A stretch of DNA of 64,000 nt from Burkholderia aenigmatica (lineage in GTDB: Bacteria; Pseudomonadota; Gammaproteobacteria; Burkholderiales; Burkholderiaceae): NCBI RefSeq assembly GCF_902499175.1, contig NZ_CABVQC010000044.1, positions 1 through 64,000 of the forward strand, in the 5' to 3' direction. The position numbers and the translations under genes were made by a program. Every line of letters begins with the position of its first letter. Position 1 is the first letter of the stretch. Below, one piece after another: positions 39,575 to 48,653 of the stretch. The notes under the pieces are model-generated. The model was not told where the DNA came from. It made no database searches and was given only the letters and a program-made list of their open reading frames with translations.

Positions 39575-40786
39575 TCAGTGCGCGGCCCACTCGATCGTAT
39601 TGAGGTCGACCCCTTCGAGATGCATGTCCCACAGCGGGCTCAGCGCACGCAGCTTGCCGACCGTGTCGCGCACCTGCGCGATCACGCTGTCCACTTCGGC
39701 TTCGGTCGTGAAGCGGCCGAGCGTGAAGCGGATCGAGCTGTGCGCGAGCTCGTCGCTGCGGCCCAGCGCGCGCAGCACGTACGACGGTTCCAGCGAGGCC
39801 GACGTGCACGCGGAGCCTGACGATACCGCGACACCCTTGATTCCCATGATCAGCGATTCGCCTTCGACGAAATTGAAGCTGACGTTCAGGTTGTGCGGAA
39901 TCCGGCGAGCGAGATCGCCGTTCACGTAAACCTCGTCGAGCGTCGACAGGCCCGCCAGCAACCGGTCGCGCAATGCGCCGACGCGGCGGCTTTCTTCCAC
40001 CATCTCCTTCTTCGCGAGCCGGAACGCCTCGCCCATCCCGACGATCTGGTGCGTCGGCAGCGTGCCCGAGCGCATCCCGCGCTCATGGCCGCCGCCGTGC
40101 ATCTGCGCTTCGATCCGCACGCGCGGCTTGCGGCGCACGTACAGCGCGCCGATCCCCTTCGGGCCGTAGACCTTGTGCGCGGTCACCGTCAGCAGGTCGA
40201 CGTTCAACGCATTCACGTCGACCGGAATCTTGCCGGCCGCCTGCACGGCATCGCAGTGGAACACGATGCCGCGCGCGCGGCACAGCGCGCCGATTTCGGC
40301 GACGGGCTGGATCACGCCCGTTTCATTGTTCGCGAGCATCACCGACACCAGGATCGTGTCGGCGCGCAGCGCCTGCTGCACCGTATCGAGATCGAGCAGG
40401 CCGTCTTCCCGGACGTCGAGATACGTGACGTCGAAGCCCTGGCGTTCGAGTTCGCGGCACGTATCGAGCACGGCCTTGTGCTCGGTCTTCACCGTGACGA
40501 GGTGCTTGCCCTTGCCCTGGTAGAAGTGCGCGGCGCCCTTGATCGCGAGGTTGTTGCCTTCGGTCGCGCCGGAGGTCCACACGATTTCGCGCGGATCGGC
40601 GCCGAGCAGTGCCGCGACGTGCGCGCGCGCTTCCTCGACGGCCTGTTCGGCGTCCCAGCCGTAGCTGTGGCTGCGTGAAGCCGGATTGCCGAACTGCTCG
40701 TGCAGGAACGGCACCATTTTGTCGACCACGCGCGGATCGACGGGCGTCGTCGCGCTGTAGTCCATGTAGATCGGACGGGATTGCAT
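39575..40786 (-). CDS. iscS: Cysteine desulfurase IscS (stand-alone copy)
   Basis: A 403-residue group I cysteine desulfurase. [16 protein letters not shown] at the start, the PLP lysine in [14 protein letters not shown] near residue 205, and the active-site loop [17 protein letters not shown] with catalytic Cys near 328 are intact. It transfers sulfur from cysteine to acceptors. No iscR, iscU, hscBA or fdx lies nearby, so this is a second, stand-alone copy. It is convergent with MarR 1 and divergent from the hydroxylase operon, with AACAAAGCTTT (40914) in its promoter region. Confidence 0.94.
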   Translation of the reverse strand: MQSRPIYMDYSATTPVDPRVVDKMVPFLHEQFGNPASRSHSYGWDAEQAVEEARAHVAALLGADPREIVWTSGATEGNNLAIKGAAHFYQGKGKHLVTVKTEHKAVLDTCRELERQGFDVTYLDVREDGLLDLDTVQQALRADTILVSVMLANNETGVIQPVAEIGALCRARGIVFHCDAVQAAGKIPVDVNALNVDLLTVTAHKVYGPKGIGALYVRRKPRVRIEAQMHGGGHERGMRSGTLPTHQIVGMGEAFRLAKKEMVEESRRVGALRDRLLAGLSTLDEVYVNGDLARRIPHNLNVSFNFVEGESLIMGIKGVAVSSGSACTSASLEPSYVLRALGRSDELAHSSIRFTLGRFTTEAEVDSVIAQVRDTVGKLRALSPLWDMHLEGVDLNTIEWAAH

Positions 40787-40913
40787 CGAAGCGGCTCCGG
40801 AAAGCGGTGTCTCCCGCGGGGCATGAAAGCCCCGCGGCACAGGGTAGCCGCAGTGTACGTGGACATTCGCGGGCGCCGCGCAACATCCATCACGCCAGTA
40901 GGGTTGTCTTTTA

Positions 40914-40924
40914 AACAAAGCTTT
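40914..40924. promoter_or_regulatory. AACAAAGC half-operator in the iscS promoter region
   Basis: AACAAAGCTTT repeats the core of the operators at 40987 and 44584, placed about 130 nt before the iscS start. Confidence 0.35.
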
Positions 40925-40946
40925 CAAGGTCAGGGTTTACGACAAC

Positions 40947-40975
40947 TTGAACCCGCCTTTGTGTTTACATTTAAT
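40947..40975 (+). promoter_or_regulatory. Promoter of the flavin hydroxylase operon
   Basis: TTGAAC and TTTAAT are separated by 17 nt, a good sigma70-type pair in an AT-rich interval. The operator repeats start two bases downstream. Confidence 0.6.
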
Positions 40976-40976
40976 A

Positions 40977-41013
40977 AAAGCTAAATAACAAAGCTAAATG
41001 ACGGTGCTTTGTT
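40977..41013. promoter_or_regulatory. MarR-type operator cluster
   Basis: Direct repeats AAAGCTAAAT at 40977-40986 and 40990-40999 lie 13 nt apart. The second also forms a perfect inverted repeat AACAAAGC-N11-GCTTTGTT (40987-41013). It covers the predicted transcription start, typical of MarR repression. Confidence 0.6.
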
Positions 41014-41062
41014 GGGCTGGATTCCGCAGCGGAATCCGGTGATGCAACCCAAGGAGGACGAG

Positions 41063-41590
41063 ATGAGCGAGAACCATGCCGGAACCGGTGCGGGTGCCGA
41101 CGCGCAGCGGCGCTTTCGCACTGCGCTGTCGATGTTCGCGACGGGCGTCGCGGTGATTACCGCCCCGCGCAAAGAGGGGGTGCCGATCGGCATCACGGTC
41201 GCGTCGTTCAATTCGGTGTCGCTGGATCCGCCGCTGATCCTGTTCTCGGTCGACCGTCGCAGCCTGAGCCTCGGCGACCTGGCCGGTGCAGGCGGCTATG
41301 CGGTCAACGTGCTCGACGAGACGCAGCAGCACCTGTCGAACAGCTTCGCGAAAGCGAACGGCGACAAGTGGGGCTGGCGGGCCGACGCGGCCGATGACGA
41401 CGGCGCGGTGCTGCTGCCCGACGCGCTCGCGACATTCGAATGCGAACCCTATGCGCAGTACGACGGCGGCGATCACGTGATCTTCGTCGGCCGCGTGACG
41501 CGGCATTGCGCGCGCTCGGAAGGGCGCCCGCTGATCTTCTTCGGCGGCCGCTACCGCACGCTCGACGGCATGCACGCGCCGTCTGCCTGA
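41063..41590 (+). CDS. Flavin reductase (small component of the hydroxylase)
   Basis: A 175-residue HpaC-type flavin reductase: FRTALSMFATGVAVITAP near the start, GITVASFNSVSLDPPLILFSVDRRS for flavin binding, and GDHVIFVGRVTRHCARSEGRPLIFFGGRYRTL at the end (in part). It supplies reduced FAD/FMN to the oxygenase encoded next. AGGAGG lies before the ATG. First gene of the MarR-controlled operon, 37 nt before the oxygenase gene. Confidence 0.9.
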   Translation: MSENHAGTGAGADAQRRFRTALSMFATGVAVITAPRKEGVPIGITVASFNSVSLDPPLILFSVDRRSLSLGDLAGAGGYAVNVLDETQQHLSNSFAKANGDKWGWRADAADDDGAVLLPDALATFECEPYAQYDGGDHVIFVGRVTRHCARSEGRPLIFFGGRYRTLDGMHAPSA

Positions 41591-41626
41591 ATGCAACCCA
41601 CGCTTCATTCCACCCTGGAGGACATC

Positions 41627-43105
41627 ATGATCAAGAACGGAACTCAGCACATCGCGTCGCTGCGCGACGGACGGCAGGTCTACCTGAACGGCCAGCCGGT
41701 TGGCGACGTGACCGCACACGCGGCATTCCGCAATTCGATCCGCAGCTACGCAAGCTTGTACGACTACCAGGCGCGCGACGAGAACGTCGAGAAGATGACG
41801 TTCGTGTCACCCGACACGGGCAACCGCGTCAGCCGGATCTGGCAACTGCCGACGTCCTACGACGAACTCGTCGAACGCCGTGCCGCGATGGAGGCGTGGT
41901 CGGAGCTGCATTACGGCTTCATGGGCCGCTCGCCTGACCACGTCGCGTCGTGTCTGTCGGGTATGTATATGGGCGCCGACGTGTTCGAGCAATACGACCC
42001 GGCCCGCGCGGGCGCACTGCGCGACTACTACCGTTATGCACGCGACAACGACCTGTTCCTGACTTACGTGATCGTGAATCCGCAGGCGAACCAGTCGAAG
42101 GCCGCGCACGAGCAGGAGGACAAGTACCTCGCGGTCGGCATCGTCGATCAGGATGCCGAAGGCATCACGGTGCGCGGCGCGAAGATGCTCGCGACGAGCG
42201 GGATCATGGCGAACGAAGTGTTCTGCAGCTGCATCCAGCCGTTGCGCGAAGGGGACGAGATGTACGCGCTGTCGTTCGCGGTGCCGATGAACGCGAAGGG
42301 CATGAAGATCCTGTCGCGCAAGTCGTACGAGGAAAACGCGACGTCGGTGTTCGACAACCCGCTGTCGAGCCGCTTCGACGAAAACGACGCGGTGCTGTAT
42401 TTCGACGACGTGAAGGTGCCGTGGGAACGGATCTTCGTCGCCGGCAACACGGCGATGTGCGCGAAACAGTTCCACGCGACGCCCGCGCACGTGTACCAGA
42501 ACTACCAGTGCCAGGTACGGCTGATGACGAAGCTGCGCTTCCTCGTCGGGCTCGGCCTGAAGATCTCCGAGGTCAACGGCACGAATGCGTTCCCGCAGGT
42601 GCGCGAAACGCTGGGCCAGCTCGCGGCCGAAGCGTCGATGGTCGAGGCGTGGGTCTACGGGATGGAAGCGAAGGGCACCGTCGTCAACGGCTTCTACGTG
42701 CCCGACCGCAACATGCTGTACGGCTCGCAGGTCGTCACGCAGCAGCTCTATTCGAAGGTGCTCAACACGCTTCGCGAGCTCGCCGGCGGCGGAATGATCA
42801 TGCTGCCGTCGAGCGTGCGCGACTTCGAGAACCCCGACCTGCTGCGCATCATCGAGAAGACGCAGAAGTCGCCGGTGTGCTCGTCCGAGGAGCGCGTGAA
42901 GTTCTTCAAGCTCGCGTGGGACGCGGTCGGCTCCGAATTCGCGTCGCGCCACAACCAGTACGAACTGTTCTATGCCGGCGCGTCGTTCGTCACGAAAGGG
43001 CACGCGTATCGCACGTACGACTGGCAGCGCGCGTCGCATCTGGTCGATTCGATGCTCGGCAGCTATTCGCTGAACCAGGAACTGTCGACGCCGCGCGCCG
43101 CCTGA
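41627..43105 (+). CDS. HpaB-type FADH2-dependent aromatic hydroxylase
   Basis: A 492-residue member of the 4-hydroxyphenylacetate 3-hydroxylase family with the acyl-CoA-dehydrogenase fold: RSPDHVASCLSGMYMGADVF near 95-115, GAKMLATSGIMANEVF near 185-200, VPWERIFVAGN near 265, and a C-terminal helical domain. These enzymes ortho-hydroxylate or dehalogenate phenols using reduced flavin from a separate reductase, which is encoded upstream. GGAGG precedes the ATG. The phenolic substrate cannot be told; neighbouring cupin and DUF2848 genes suggest the product is further degraded rather than a pigment. Confidence 0.9.
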   Translation: MIKNGTQHIASLRDGRQVYLNGQPVGDVTAHAAFRNSIRSYASLYDYQARDENVEKMTFVSPDTGNRVSRIWQLPTSYDELVERRAAMEAWSELHYGFMGRSPDHVASCLSGMYMGADVFEQYDPARAGALRDYYRYARDNDLFLTYVIVNPQANQSKAAHEQEDKYLAVGIVDQDAEGITVRGAKMLATSGIMANEVFCSCIQPLREGDEMYALSFAVPMNAKGMKILSRKSYEENATSVFDNPLSSRFDENDAVLYFDDVKVPWERIFVAGNTAMCAKQFHATPAHVYQNYQCQVRLMTKLRFLVGLGLKISEVNGTNAFPQVRETLGQLAAEASMVEAWVYGMEAKGTVVNGFYVPDRNMLYGSQVVTQQLYSKVLNTLRELAGGGMIMLPSSVRDFENPDLLRIIEKTQKSPVCSSEERVKFFKLAWDAVGSEFASRHNQYELFYAGASFVTKGHAYRTYDWQRASHLVDSMLGSYSLNQELSTPRAA

Positions 43106-43153
43106 TGCGTCGCATCGCGCCCGACTTACCCGCTATCGCAACAGGAGAGACAG

Positions 43154-43540
43154 ATGGCCATCAACAAGCTTCACGACGAATTCCATACGCTGGACATGCA
43201 GCGCGACTGGCGGCTGCCGGAAGGCTATGACCCGGCGTCCGGCGCGCAGGAACTGATCCTGTCCGGCGCGCTCGACACCGAGCGCAAGCGCGGCAGCCGC
43301 ACGCGCCTGCTGCGCCTGCCGGCCGGGCTGCACACGAAGAAGCCGTTCGTCCACGACTACTGGGAAGAGGTGTTTCTCGTCGAGGGCGACCTGACCGTCG
43401 GCAACGACGAGCACGGCAACGGCGGCACGCCGTTCAACGGCTATACGTACGCGGTGCGTCCGCCCGGCGCATGGCATGGCCCGTTCAAGTCGAATGGCGG
43501 CTGCGTGCTGCTCGAGATCCACTACTACGACCCGGCGTAA
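43154..43540 (+). CDS. Cupin-domain protein
   Basis: A 128-residue single-domain cupin. LPAGLHTKKPFVHDYWEEVFLVEGDLTVG and the second motif VRPPGAWHGPFKSNGG contain the usual His/Glu metal ligands, though the spacing of the first motif is loose. It may be a dioxygenase, isomerase or binding protein acting on the hydroxylated product. It follows the hydroxylase after 48 nt with AGGAGAG upstream. Confidence 0.8.
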   Translation: MAINKLHDEFHTLDMQRDWRLPEGYDPASGAQELILSGALDTERKRGSRTRLLRLPAGLHTKKPFVHDYWEEVFLVEGDLTVGNDEHGNGGTPFNGYTYAVRPPGAWHGPFKSNGGCVLLEIHYYDPA

Positions 43541-43612
43541 GCGCGGCCGATCCATGACATACGGCGGGCGGCGGCGCATCCCGCGTGCGCTGCCCGCCAC
43601 GAGGAGCATTCG

Positions 43613-44302
43613 ATGAAAACCATCACGTTCGCGATCGACGGTCGCGACGGCCGCACCGAGCGCGCGATCGCGATCGACACGCTCGTGATCGCGGGCTGGA
43701 CGGGCCGCGACACGGTCGCTATGGAGAAGCACATCCGCGAGCTGGAGGAACTCGGCGTCAAGCGCCCGGCGACGACGCCGGTGTTCTACCGCGTCGCGGC
43801 CGATCGTCTCGATCCGGCGCTCGCGATCCAGGTATCGGGCGGGCAGAGCAGCGGCGAAGCCGAGTTCGTGCTGGTGCGCGACGGCGGCGAGACTTTCGTC
43901 GGCATCGCGTCCGACCACACCGATCGTGAAGTCGAGACGTACGGGATCACGGTGTCGAAGCAGATGTGCGGCAAGCCGTGCGCGAACACGCTGTGGAAGT
44001 TCGACGACGTGGCCGGGCACTGGGATCAGCTCGTGCTGCGCGCGTACGCGACGATCGACGGCGAACGCGTGCTGTACCAGGAAGGCAAGGTGACCGCGAT
44101 GCGCGCACCGGACGACCTGCTCGCGCAGTTTGCACGTCACGACGGCCGTTTCGTCGACGGCACCGCGATGCTGTGCGGCACGCTTGCGGCGATCGGCGGT
44201 ATTCGGCCGGCCGAGCGGTTCGAGGTCGAGCTGGAGGATCCGGTGCTGGGCCGCACGATCCGGCACGCGTATGCGGTGGATGCGCTGCCTGTCGCGGGCT
44301 GA
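43613..44302 (+). CDS. DUF2848 protein (fumarylacetoacetase-like fold)
   Basis: A 229-residue DUF2848 protein. IDTLVIAGWTGRDTVAMEKHIRELEELG and FVGIASDHTDREVETYGI followed by KQMCGKPCANTLWKF are characteristic. The family is thought to have the FAH fold, whose members hydrolyse C-C bonds of ring-cleavage products or act as hydratases. Last structural gene of the operon. Reaction not established. Confidence 0.82.
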   Translation: MKTITFAIDGRDGRTERAIAIDTLVIAGWTGRDTVAMEKHIRELEELGVKRPATTPVFYRVAADRLDPALAIQVSGGQSSGEAEFVLVRDGGETFVGIASDHTDREVETYGITVSKQMCGKPCANTLWKFDDVAGHWDQLVLRAYATIDGERVLYQEGKVTAMRAPDDLLAQFARHDGRFVDGTAMLCGTLAAIGGIRPAERFEVELEDPVLGRTIRHAYAVDALPVAG

Positions 44303-44586
44303 CGCGTTCTCGACGAAAACACCGTCACGCGCGGCAGCTCGCGATGACCTTTGCGCGGGGCACCGTGCTTGCGCGATCCGGTAGCCACAACGAATCGTGG
44401 CACCGGTTCCGTTCGCAGTGGCCCTGCCGCCGGGCCTCTCGTCGGTGCGACAGGATCGCGCAAGCGGTTGGCGTCTCTTTGCTTGAATGGGGCGATCTGC
44501 GGGCACGACGGAAGACGTCGCTTGGCTTGGCAGTCTCCAAAAATGGCACTGGTCATCAAAAAAGATTTGATATATATCTATTCAAC

Positions 44587-44596
44587 AAAGCTAAAT
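44587..44596 (+). promoter_or_regulatory. MarR-type operator of the second MarR gene
   Basis: AAAGCTAAAT within AACAAAGCTAAATGATG, just after an AT-rich -10-like stretch (GATATATATC), about 25 nt before the MarR 2 start. Same motif as at 38936 and 40977/40990. Confidence 0.55.
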
Positions 44597-44621
44597 GATG
44601 TGCCATCAAGGAGCGGCTGCC

Positions 44622-45164
44622 ATGGCGAACTTGAACGACGAGCGCATTCTGTCCATCACCACCGGAGCGTGTCTGGTTGACGGGACGGATGCGGCGTTTC
44701 GGTGCCTGGTCAACGGGCTGTTGCCGTTCGCGGTGCGGTTGCAATCGGTGCGCGACGGTTTCGGTTCATTGATCGGGCTGACAGGCATCCAGTACTCGTT
44801 GCTGATCTCGATTGCCCATTTCTCGTCGGATGGTGCGGTGACGGTAGATCGTCTGGCGGACCAGTTGCACCTCAGTGTCGGGTACGTCACGGCCGAGACC
44901 GACAAGCTCAAGAAATACGGGCTGGTCGAAAAACAGCGCCGTCCGGAGGACAGGCGGCGAACGCTGTTGACGATCACGTCCGCCGGTTCACGGCTGCTTC
45001 GGGGGCTGGCGTGCCGGCAACAGGACATCAATAACGTACTGTTCGAGGGCGTCACATCGGCCGAATTCAAGGTGCTTTGCTCGCTGGTCGACCGCCTCGT
45101 GATCAATGGCGATCGGGCAACGCTCAATCTGAACCAGTATCTGGCGGACTTGGGAACGATCTGA
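44622..45164 (+). CDS. MarR-family transcriptional regulator, paralogue 2
   Basis: 180 residues from ATG 44622, eight bases after AAGGAG. LTGIQYSLLISIAHFSSDGA, HLSVGYVTAETDKLKKYGLV and RPEDRRRTLLTIT mark the winged helix. It is a close paralogue of the protein at 38974, sharing the N-terminal LVDGTDAAFRCLVNGLLPFA block and the NNVLFEGVTSAEFKVLCS block. The last gene of the bracketed cluster; likely autorepressed through the upstream decamer and possibly a second ligand sensor for the same operon. Confidence 0.9.
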   Translation: MANLNDERILSITTGACLVDGTDAAFRCLVNGLLPFAVRLQSVRDGFGSLIGLTGIQYSLLISIAHFSSDGAVTVDRLADQLHLSVGYVTAETDKLKKYGLVEKQRRPEDRRRTLLTITSAGSRLLRGLACRQQDINNVLFEGVTSAEFKVLCSLVDRLVINGDRATLNLNQYLADLGTI

Positions 45165-45381
45165 CCAGCGCATTCAGGCCGATGGCGAAGCGCCGTCGGG
45201 TCGCGCTGCCGCAGCTGGCAGGATCGGATGCGCGTGGCATCCCCCGTGTCCGCTGCAATGTCCTTGGTCGATTGGTTCGCACGCACGGATTCCACCGGTC
45301 ACATCGCACACGCGATGAACAATGCAACGGCTCGCTCGCCGTGCATTGTTCGTGCATTCCTTTTTGCAGAATCGTCCGCCG

Positions 45382-46566
45382 TCAAAATTTCCTTGTGTAC
45401 GTGAGCGCAACGTAATTGTTTTGCAAAAACGGGTTGGTCCCCGCACTCAGACCGGTTCCATTCACCTGCACACGCGGCGAGATGGCATACGCGAATGACA
45501 GCTCCGACTGCTTGTTCATCCGATACGTCGCACCAGCCGTGTAGGTGCGATTGAGCGTGATGGGAACGAGGAACGTAAATGCCGTATTCGCCGGTGTCAC
45601 GAGCTGGTTCGTGATCTCGAAGCCGCCCCGCAACGTGAGCTTGTCAGTCACGTCGTATTGAACGCCGATGCGGTAAGCGTTGATATTGGTCAGGCCGAAC
45701 CCCGGACCGTTCTCTGCACCGAGCGGCGCGGAGAAGGTGACCGGATTGCCGAGCACACGCGTGCTGCCGTAGTTGAAGCGAATCCAGTCGAACCCGATCA
45801 GCCACTTCGGCGTCGGACGGAAGGCGATGCCGATGCCGTATTGTTCCGGTTCGGCGAACCGGCCCCCGTCAGGGAAGATCGCGCGGTATTTGTGCCAGGG
45901 CGTGTAGCGGATCTTCGATGCGTAGAACGCACCCACCGACAGTTGAGACGTGATCTGGCTCATCCACCCGATCTTGAAGCCGTAGCCCGGCGTCCAGTTG
46001 CGACCCTGGTTCGGTAGCCCGGTCTGCACCTCGACACCTTCGACGTCGATGGTCGACAGTGCGCCGACCACGGACAATGCAATCGAGTGGTTCCGTTCCG
46101 TGCCGAAGCGATACGCGACGGTGGGCGCGACGTGCACGAAGACGCCTTGCGCAAACGTGTTCGAATTTCCCGGGATGCCGCCGTAGGGTGTTCGGTAACT
46201 CATCAATGCACCCGATGCCCAGGATGCCACCCCGAACACGAGCGACGGAGACAGCGACTTGACATAGCCGAATTCGGGCATCGGCACGATGCCCGTTCTC
46301 GTGTCGTATGTCGCTCCGTTGACTTGTGCGCCGCCGTGGATCGCGAACAAACCGCCGCCAATCTCCACCCGATCACCGGAAAACGCGATGCCGGCAGGGT
46401 TCTCTGCCGGTGCCAGCGCCGACTCTCCGGTCGCGATGCCGACGCCGCCCATCCCTTGCTCACGGGTGCCATAGCCGGTCGTATAAATTCCGGTGCTGGC
46501 GACACATACATTCGCCACGCCGGCCGATAGTGCCACGGCCAGCGAAATGACTTTACGCTGTTCCAT
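45382..46566 (-). CDS. FadL/OmpP1-family outer-membrane transporter
   Basis: A 394-residue barrel. Signal peptide to about residue 23 (VANVCVAS), the N-terminal hatch region with the family NPA motif (SALAPAENPAGIAFSGDRVE), and the C-terminal strand QNNYVALTYTRKF ending in Phe. FadL-type channels take up hydrophobic compounds: fatty acids in E. coli, aromatics in degraders. It follows SnoaL-like and alpha/beta-hydrolase genes on the same strand but is separated from them by about 500 nt. A hydrophobic or aromatic substrate for the neighbouring enzymes is likely. Confidence 0.9.
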   Translation of the reverse strand: MEQRKVISLAVALSAGVANVCVASTGIYTTGYGTREQGMGGVGIATGESALAPAENPAGIAFSGDRVEIGGGLFAIHGGAQVNGATYDTRTGIVPMPEFGYVKSLSPSLVFGVASWASGALMSYRTPYGGIPGNSNTFAQGVFVHVAPTVAYRFGTERNHSIALSVVGALSTIDVEGVEVQTGLPNQGRNWTPGYGFKIGWMSQITSQLSVGAFYASKIRYTPWHKYRAIFPDGGRFAEPEQYGIGIAFRPTPKWLIGFDWIRFNYGSTRVLGNPVTFSAPLGAENGPGFGLTNINAYRIGVQYDVTDKLTLRGGFEITNQLVTPANTAFTFLVPITLNRTYTAGATYRMNKQSELSFAYAISPRVQVNGTGLSAGTNPFLQNNYVALTYTRKF

Positions 46567-47079
46567 CCTGTCTCACTTGTCCTGTTGTTGCTTTTATTCG
46601 GTTCGCAATAGCATTGCGACTTGCTATGTCGATATGGGCTTAATATGTTCGTAAATATGAATACGTAATCCTAATCATGATGATGAAGTGGATTTCCTGA
46701 ACGATTGATCTGCAACGGAGGTCCTTGCTACGATGAAGCGATACCTATCGATTTCCACCCGTGGTGACGACGTCTACGCGAATGTCGGTTTCAGTCATGG
46801 CAGGAAGCCAAGACGCGGTGTATCGAGAAGACGATTGACCCGGATCGCGAGCGCGTCGCCACGCTCAGAGACCTGGCCCGGTTTCGCGTGTCGCCCGTGT
46901 GCGATCGAGCGCACTGCTTCTGCCTGACGATATCGAAAGCAGGCCAACGTCGTTGCCGGGAGGCTTGAGCCGTCGTGTCCCGACGCGAGCGAATGCCAGC
47001 AGAGGCGCGTTGTTGCTCCAGCGCGTCCGACACCATGCGGCGGCGTGCGTGGAGCAACCCATCCAGAATTCGCGACGGC
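46567..47079. other. AT-rich intergenic region upstream of the FadL gene
   Basis: Bases 46590-46740 are markedly AT-rich against the surroundings and include the palindrome CGCAAT-AGC-ATTGCG at 46604-46618, a plausible operator for the FadL gene. From 46740 to 47079 small open frames exist, but none has a ribosome site, codon pattern or recognisable domain; I regard it as non-coding. Confidence 0.4.
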
Positions 47080-47505
47080 CTACTCGGTCGGCATCGCGGG
47101 CGAAGGCGCCGTAAGCGTGATGGCCAACGTCAGGTGCTCGAACATCCACCGTCCGGCTCGCCGTGTCATCCGGCCGATCAGCTTTGCGCAACCGAGGATC
47201 TCGACGGGGCGCCGATCCATGCCGAACTTCACGACGTATCCATGAATCACTGGCGCATCGTTGCTGCCTTCCACAACGAAGTTGGTCACGGTATGCATCG
47301 CGCCGTTCTCGGCTCCCTTGTCGATATGGCTCTGAATGAATGCTTCGATTTCCGCGCGCCCGTGGAACGCGCCATAGATCGCTTCGAACTGGCCGTCCTG
47401 GGTGAAGCACTCGGCCCATGCGCGCGCATTGTGACCGTCGAGCGCCTGATAAGCGCGCGCGACGGCTTCCTGGACTTCAAGTTTGGTTTCTGCCGATAAC
47501 GTCAT
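47080..47505 (-). CDS. SnoaL-like NTF2-fold protein
   Basis: A 141-residue protein: VQEAVARAYQALDGHNARAWAECFTQDGQF followed by HGRAEIEAFIQSHIDKG and GRWMFEHLTLAI, a typical SnoaL-like cone fold. AAGGAGA precedes the ATG. It lies 23 nt after the alpha/beta-hydrolase gene and should be co-transcribed. Members include isomerases, dehydratases and ring hydroxylase-like proteins; no catalytic call possible. Confidence 0.82.
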   Translation of the reverse strand: MTLSAETKLEVQEAVARAYQALDGHNARAWAECFTQDGQFEAIYGAFHGRAEIEAFIQSHIDKGAENGAMHTVTNFVVEGSNDAPVIHGYVVKFGMDRRPVEILGCAKLIGRMTRRAGRWMFEHLTLAITLTAPSPAMPTE

Positions 47506-47528
47506 GTTGATTCTCCTTGGGGGTGGCT

Positions 47529-48281
47529 TCAGGCGGGTGCACGAGCAGCGCTTTGCCAGAACTGTTCGAGCACATCGTTGAAAGGTTTGCCGATCCGCTG
47601 TACTGCGTGCGTCGAGCCGGGGAAGACTGCTCGTTGTGCACTCAGCGCTGCAGCCAGCGTGTCGCAGATCGCTTCGAACACCGGGCTGCACTGCCCCGAG
47701 ACGATCAACTTCGGGAACCGGGCGCGCTTGAGCTGCGCGAGCGGAATGTAGGTTGCCCACGGTGTCTCGGTCTTCAGGTTGGCCGTTGCCGCAGCAAGCC
47801 CCGGCGGAAGCGGCGAGGGCAGTTGCAACGGCATCTGCAGCGCGGCGGCAAATCCGTCGAGGAAGGTGGCGGCGTTTGCAGTCGACGAGCTGGCCCAGTG
47901 CCTTTGCATCGCCAGCGATGCTTCGGCCACGACCGGATGGCCCGCCGCGTTGGGGAATGCCGGTGGTTCGATGAGTGTGAGTGAACGAACACGATCCGGC
48001 GCGAGTGCCGCGGCACGCGCTGAAATGACGCCGCCCATCGATGTGCCAACCACATGCGCGCCGTCTTCCAGCAGTTCGACGATATCCAGCGCGTCCGCTT
48101 CGGGATCGACGCAGGTGATCGGCGGATTGTTGCCGTATCCGCGTCGATTCACGATGACCAGCCTGACCCGCTCGGCCAGCGAACGCTGTTCCGAAAAGGC
48201 CGCTCGCCCGTCGTTCAGGCTGCCGTGAACCATCACGACCCGGTCGCCGTGGTCGCCCAGTGTCTCGATATCGAATTTCAT
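47529..48281 (-). CDS. Alpha/beta hydrolase
   Basis: A 250-residue hydrolase. Oxyanion-hole motif VMVHGS near 17-22, nucleophile elbow VVGTSMGGVIS (Ser near 80), and catalytic His in PGSTHAVQ near 225. The start at 48281 follows AAAGG; an upstream start adds six residues. It might hydrolyse an ester or a C-C bond of a ring-fission product. A 22-nt-spaced direct repeat lies about 170 nt upstream, next to an AraC regulator gene. Confidence 0.88.
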   Translation of the reverse strand: MKFDIETLGDHGDRVVMVHGSLNDGRAAFSEQRSLAERVRLVIVNRRGYGNNPPITCVDPEADALDIVELLEDGAHVVGTSMGGVISARAAALAPDRVRSLTLIEPPAFPNAAGHPVVAEASLAMQRHWASSSTANAATFLDGFAAALQMPLQLPSPLPPGLAAATANLKTETPWATYIPLAQLKRARFPKLIVSGQCSPVFEAICDTLAAALSAQRAVFPGSTHAVQRIGKPFNDVLEQFWQSAARAPA

Positions 48282-48448
48282 TGCCTTTGTCCCCATCACG
48301 TTGAATTCGCTCGTGACGGCGCCGAAGCATGTGATTGCCTCAGCGCACCACGATTCAGGAGAATTGCGGTGCCGTTTCAGCGGTGGTTGGCCGAAACAGC
48401 CAGGTGCGCAATTTCTGAAGACAGGGTAGGTGGCCGGAAATCCGTGAA

Positions 48449-48484
48449 CTATCGGAAACGCGAAGACTTGCTATCGGAATCGCG
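48449..48484 (-). promoter_or_regulatory. Direct repeat, likely AraC-family operator
   Basis: CTATCGGAAACGCG (48449-48462) and CTATCGGAATCGCG (48471-48484) differ at one base and start exactly 22 nt apart, two helical turns, as AraC/XylS sites often do. It lies in the 372-nt interval between the AraC gene and the hydrolase gene; nothing else was seen there. Confidence 0.6.
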
Positions 48485-48653
48485 CAATTCGCAGCAACGT
48501 GATGGAGGCGACCGGACGCATCGCCCCGTTGAGCCGGGAGCGGCACAGGGCAGGCGCAGGTGAGGACGTGGCGTCAGGCCGAATGGGTGGCGCGCGACGC
48601 GGGGCGCAGCTGCGTTCAGAAGGAGGGGGGCAGGAGCGGGTGCCCGGTCTCGC

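Noticed and set aside
46733-46927. 64-residue frame upstream of the FadL gene
   Set aside because: No family, no good codon pattern and ends in Arg/Ser-rich noise.
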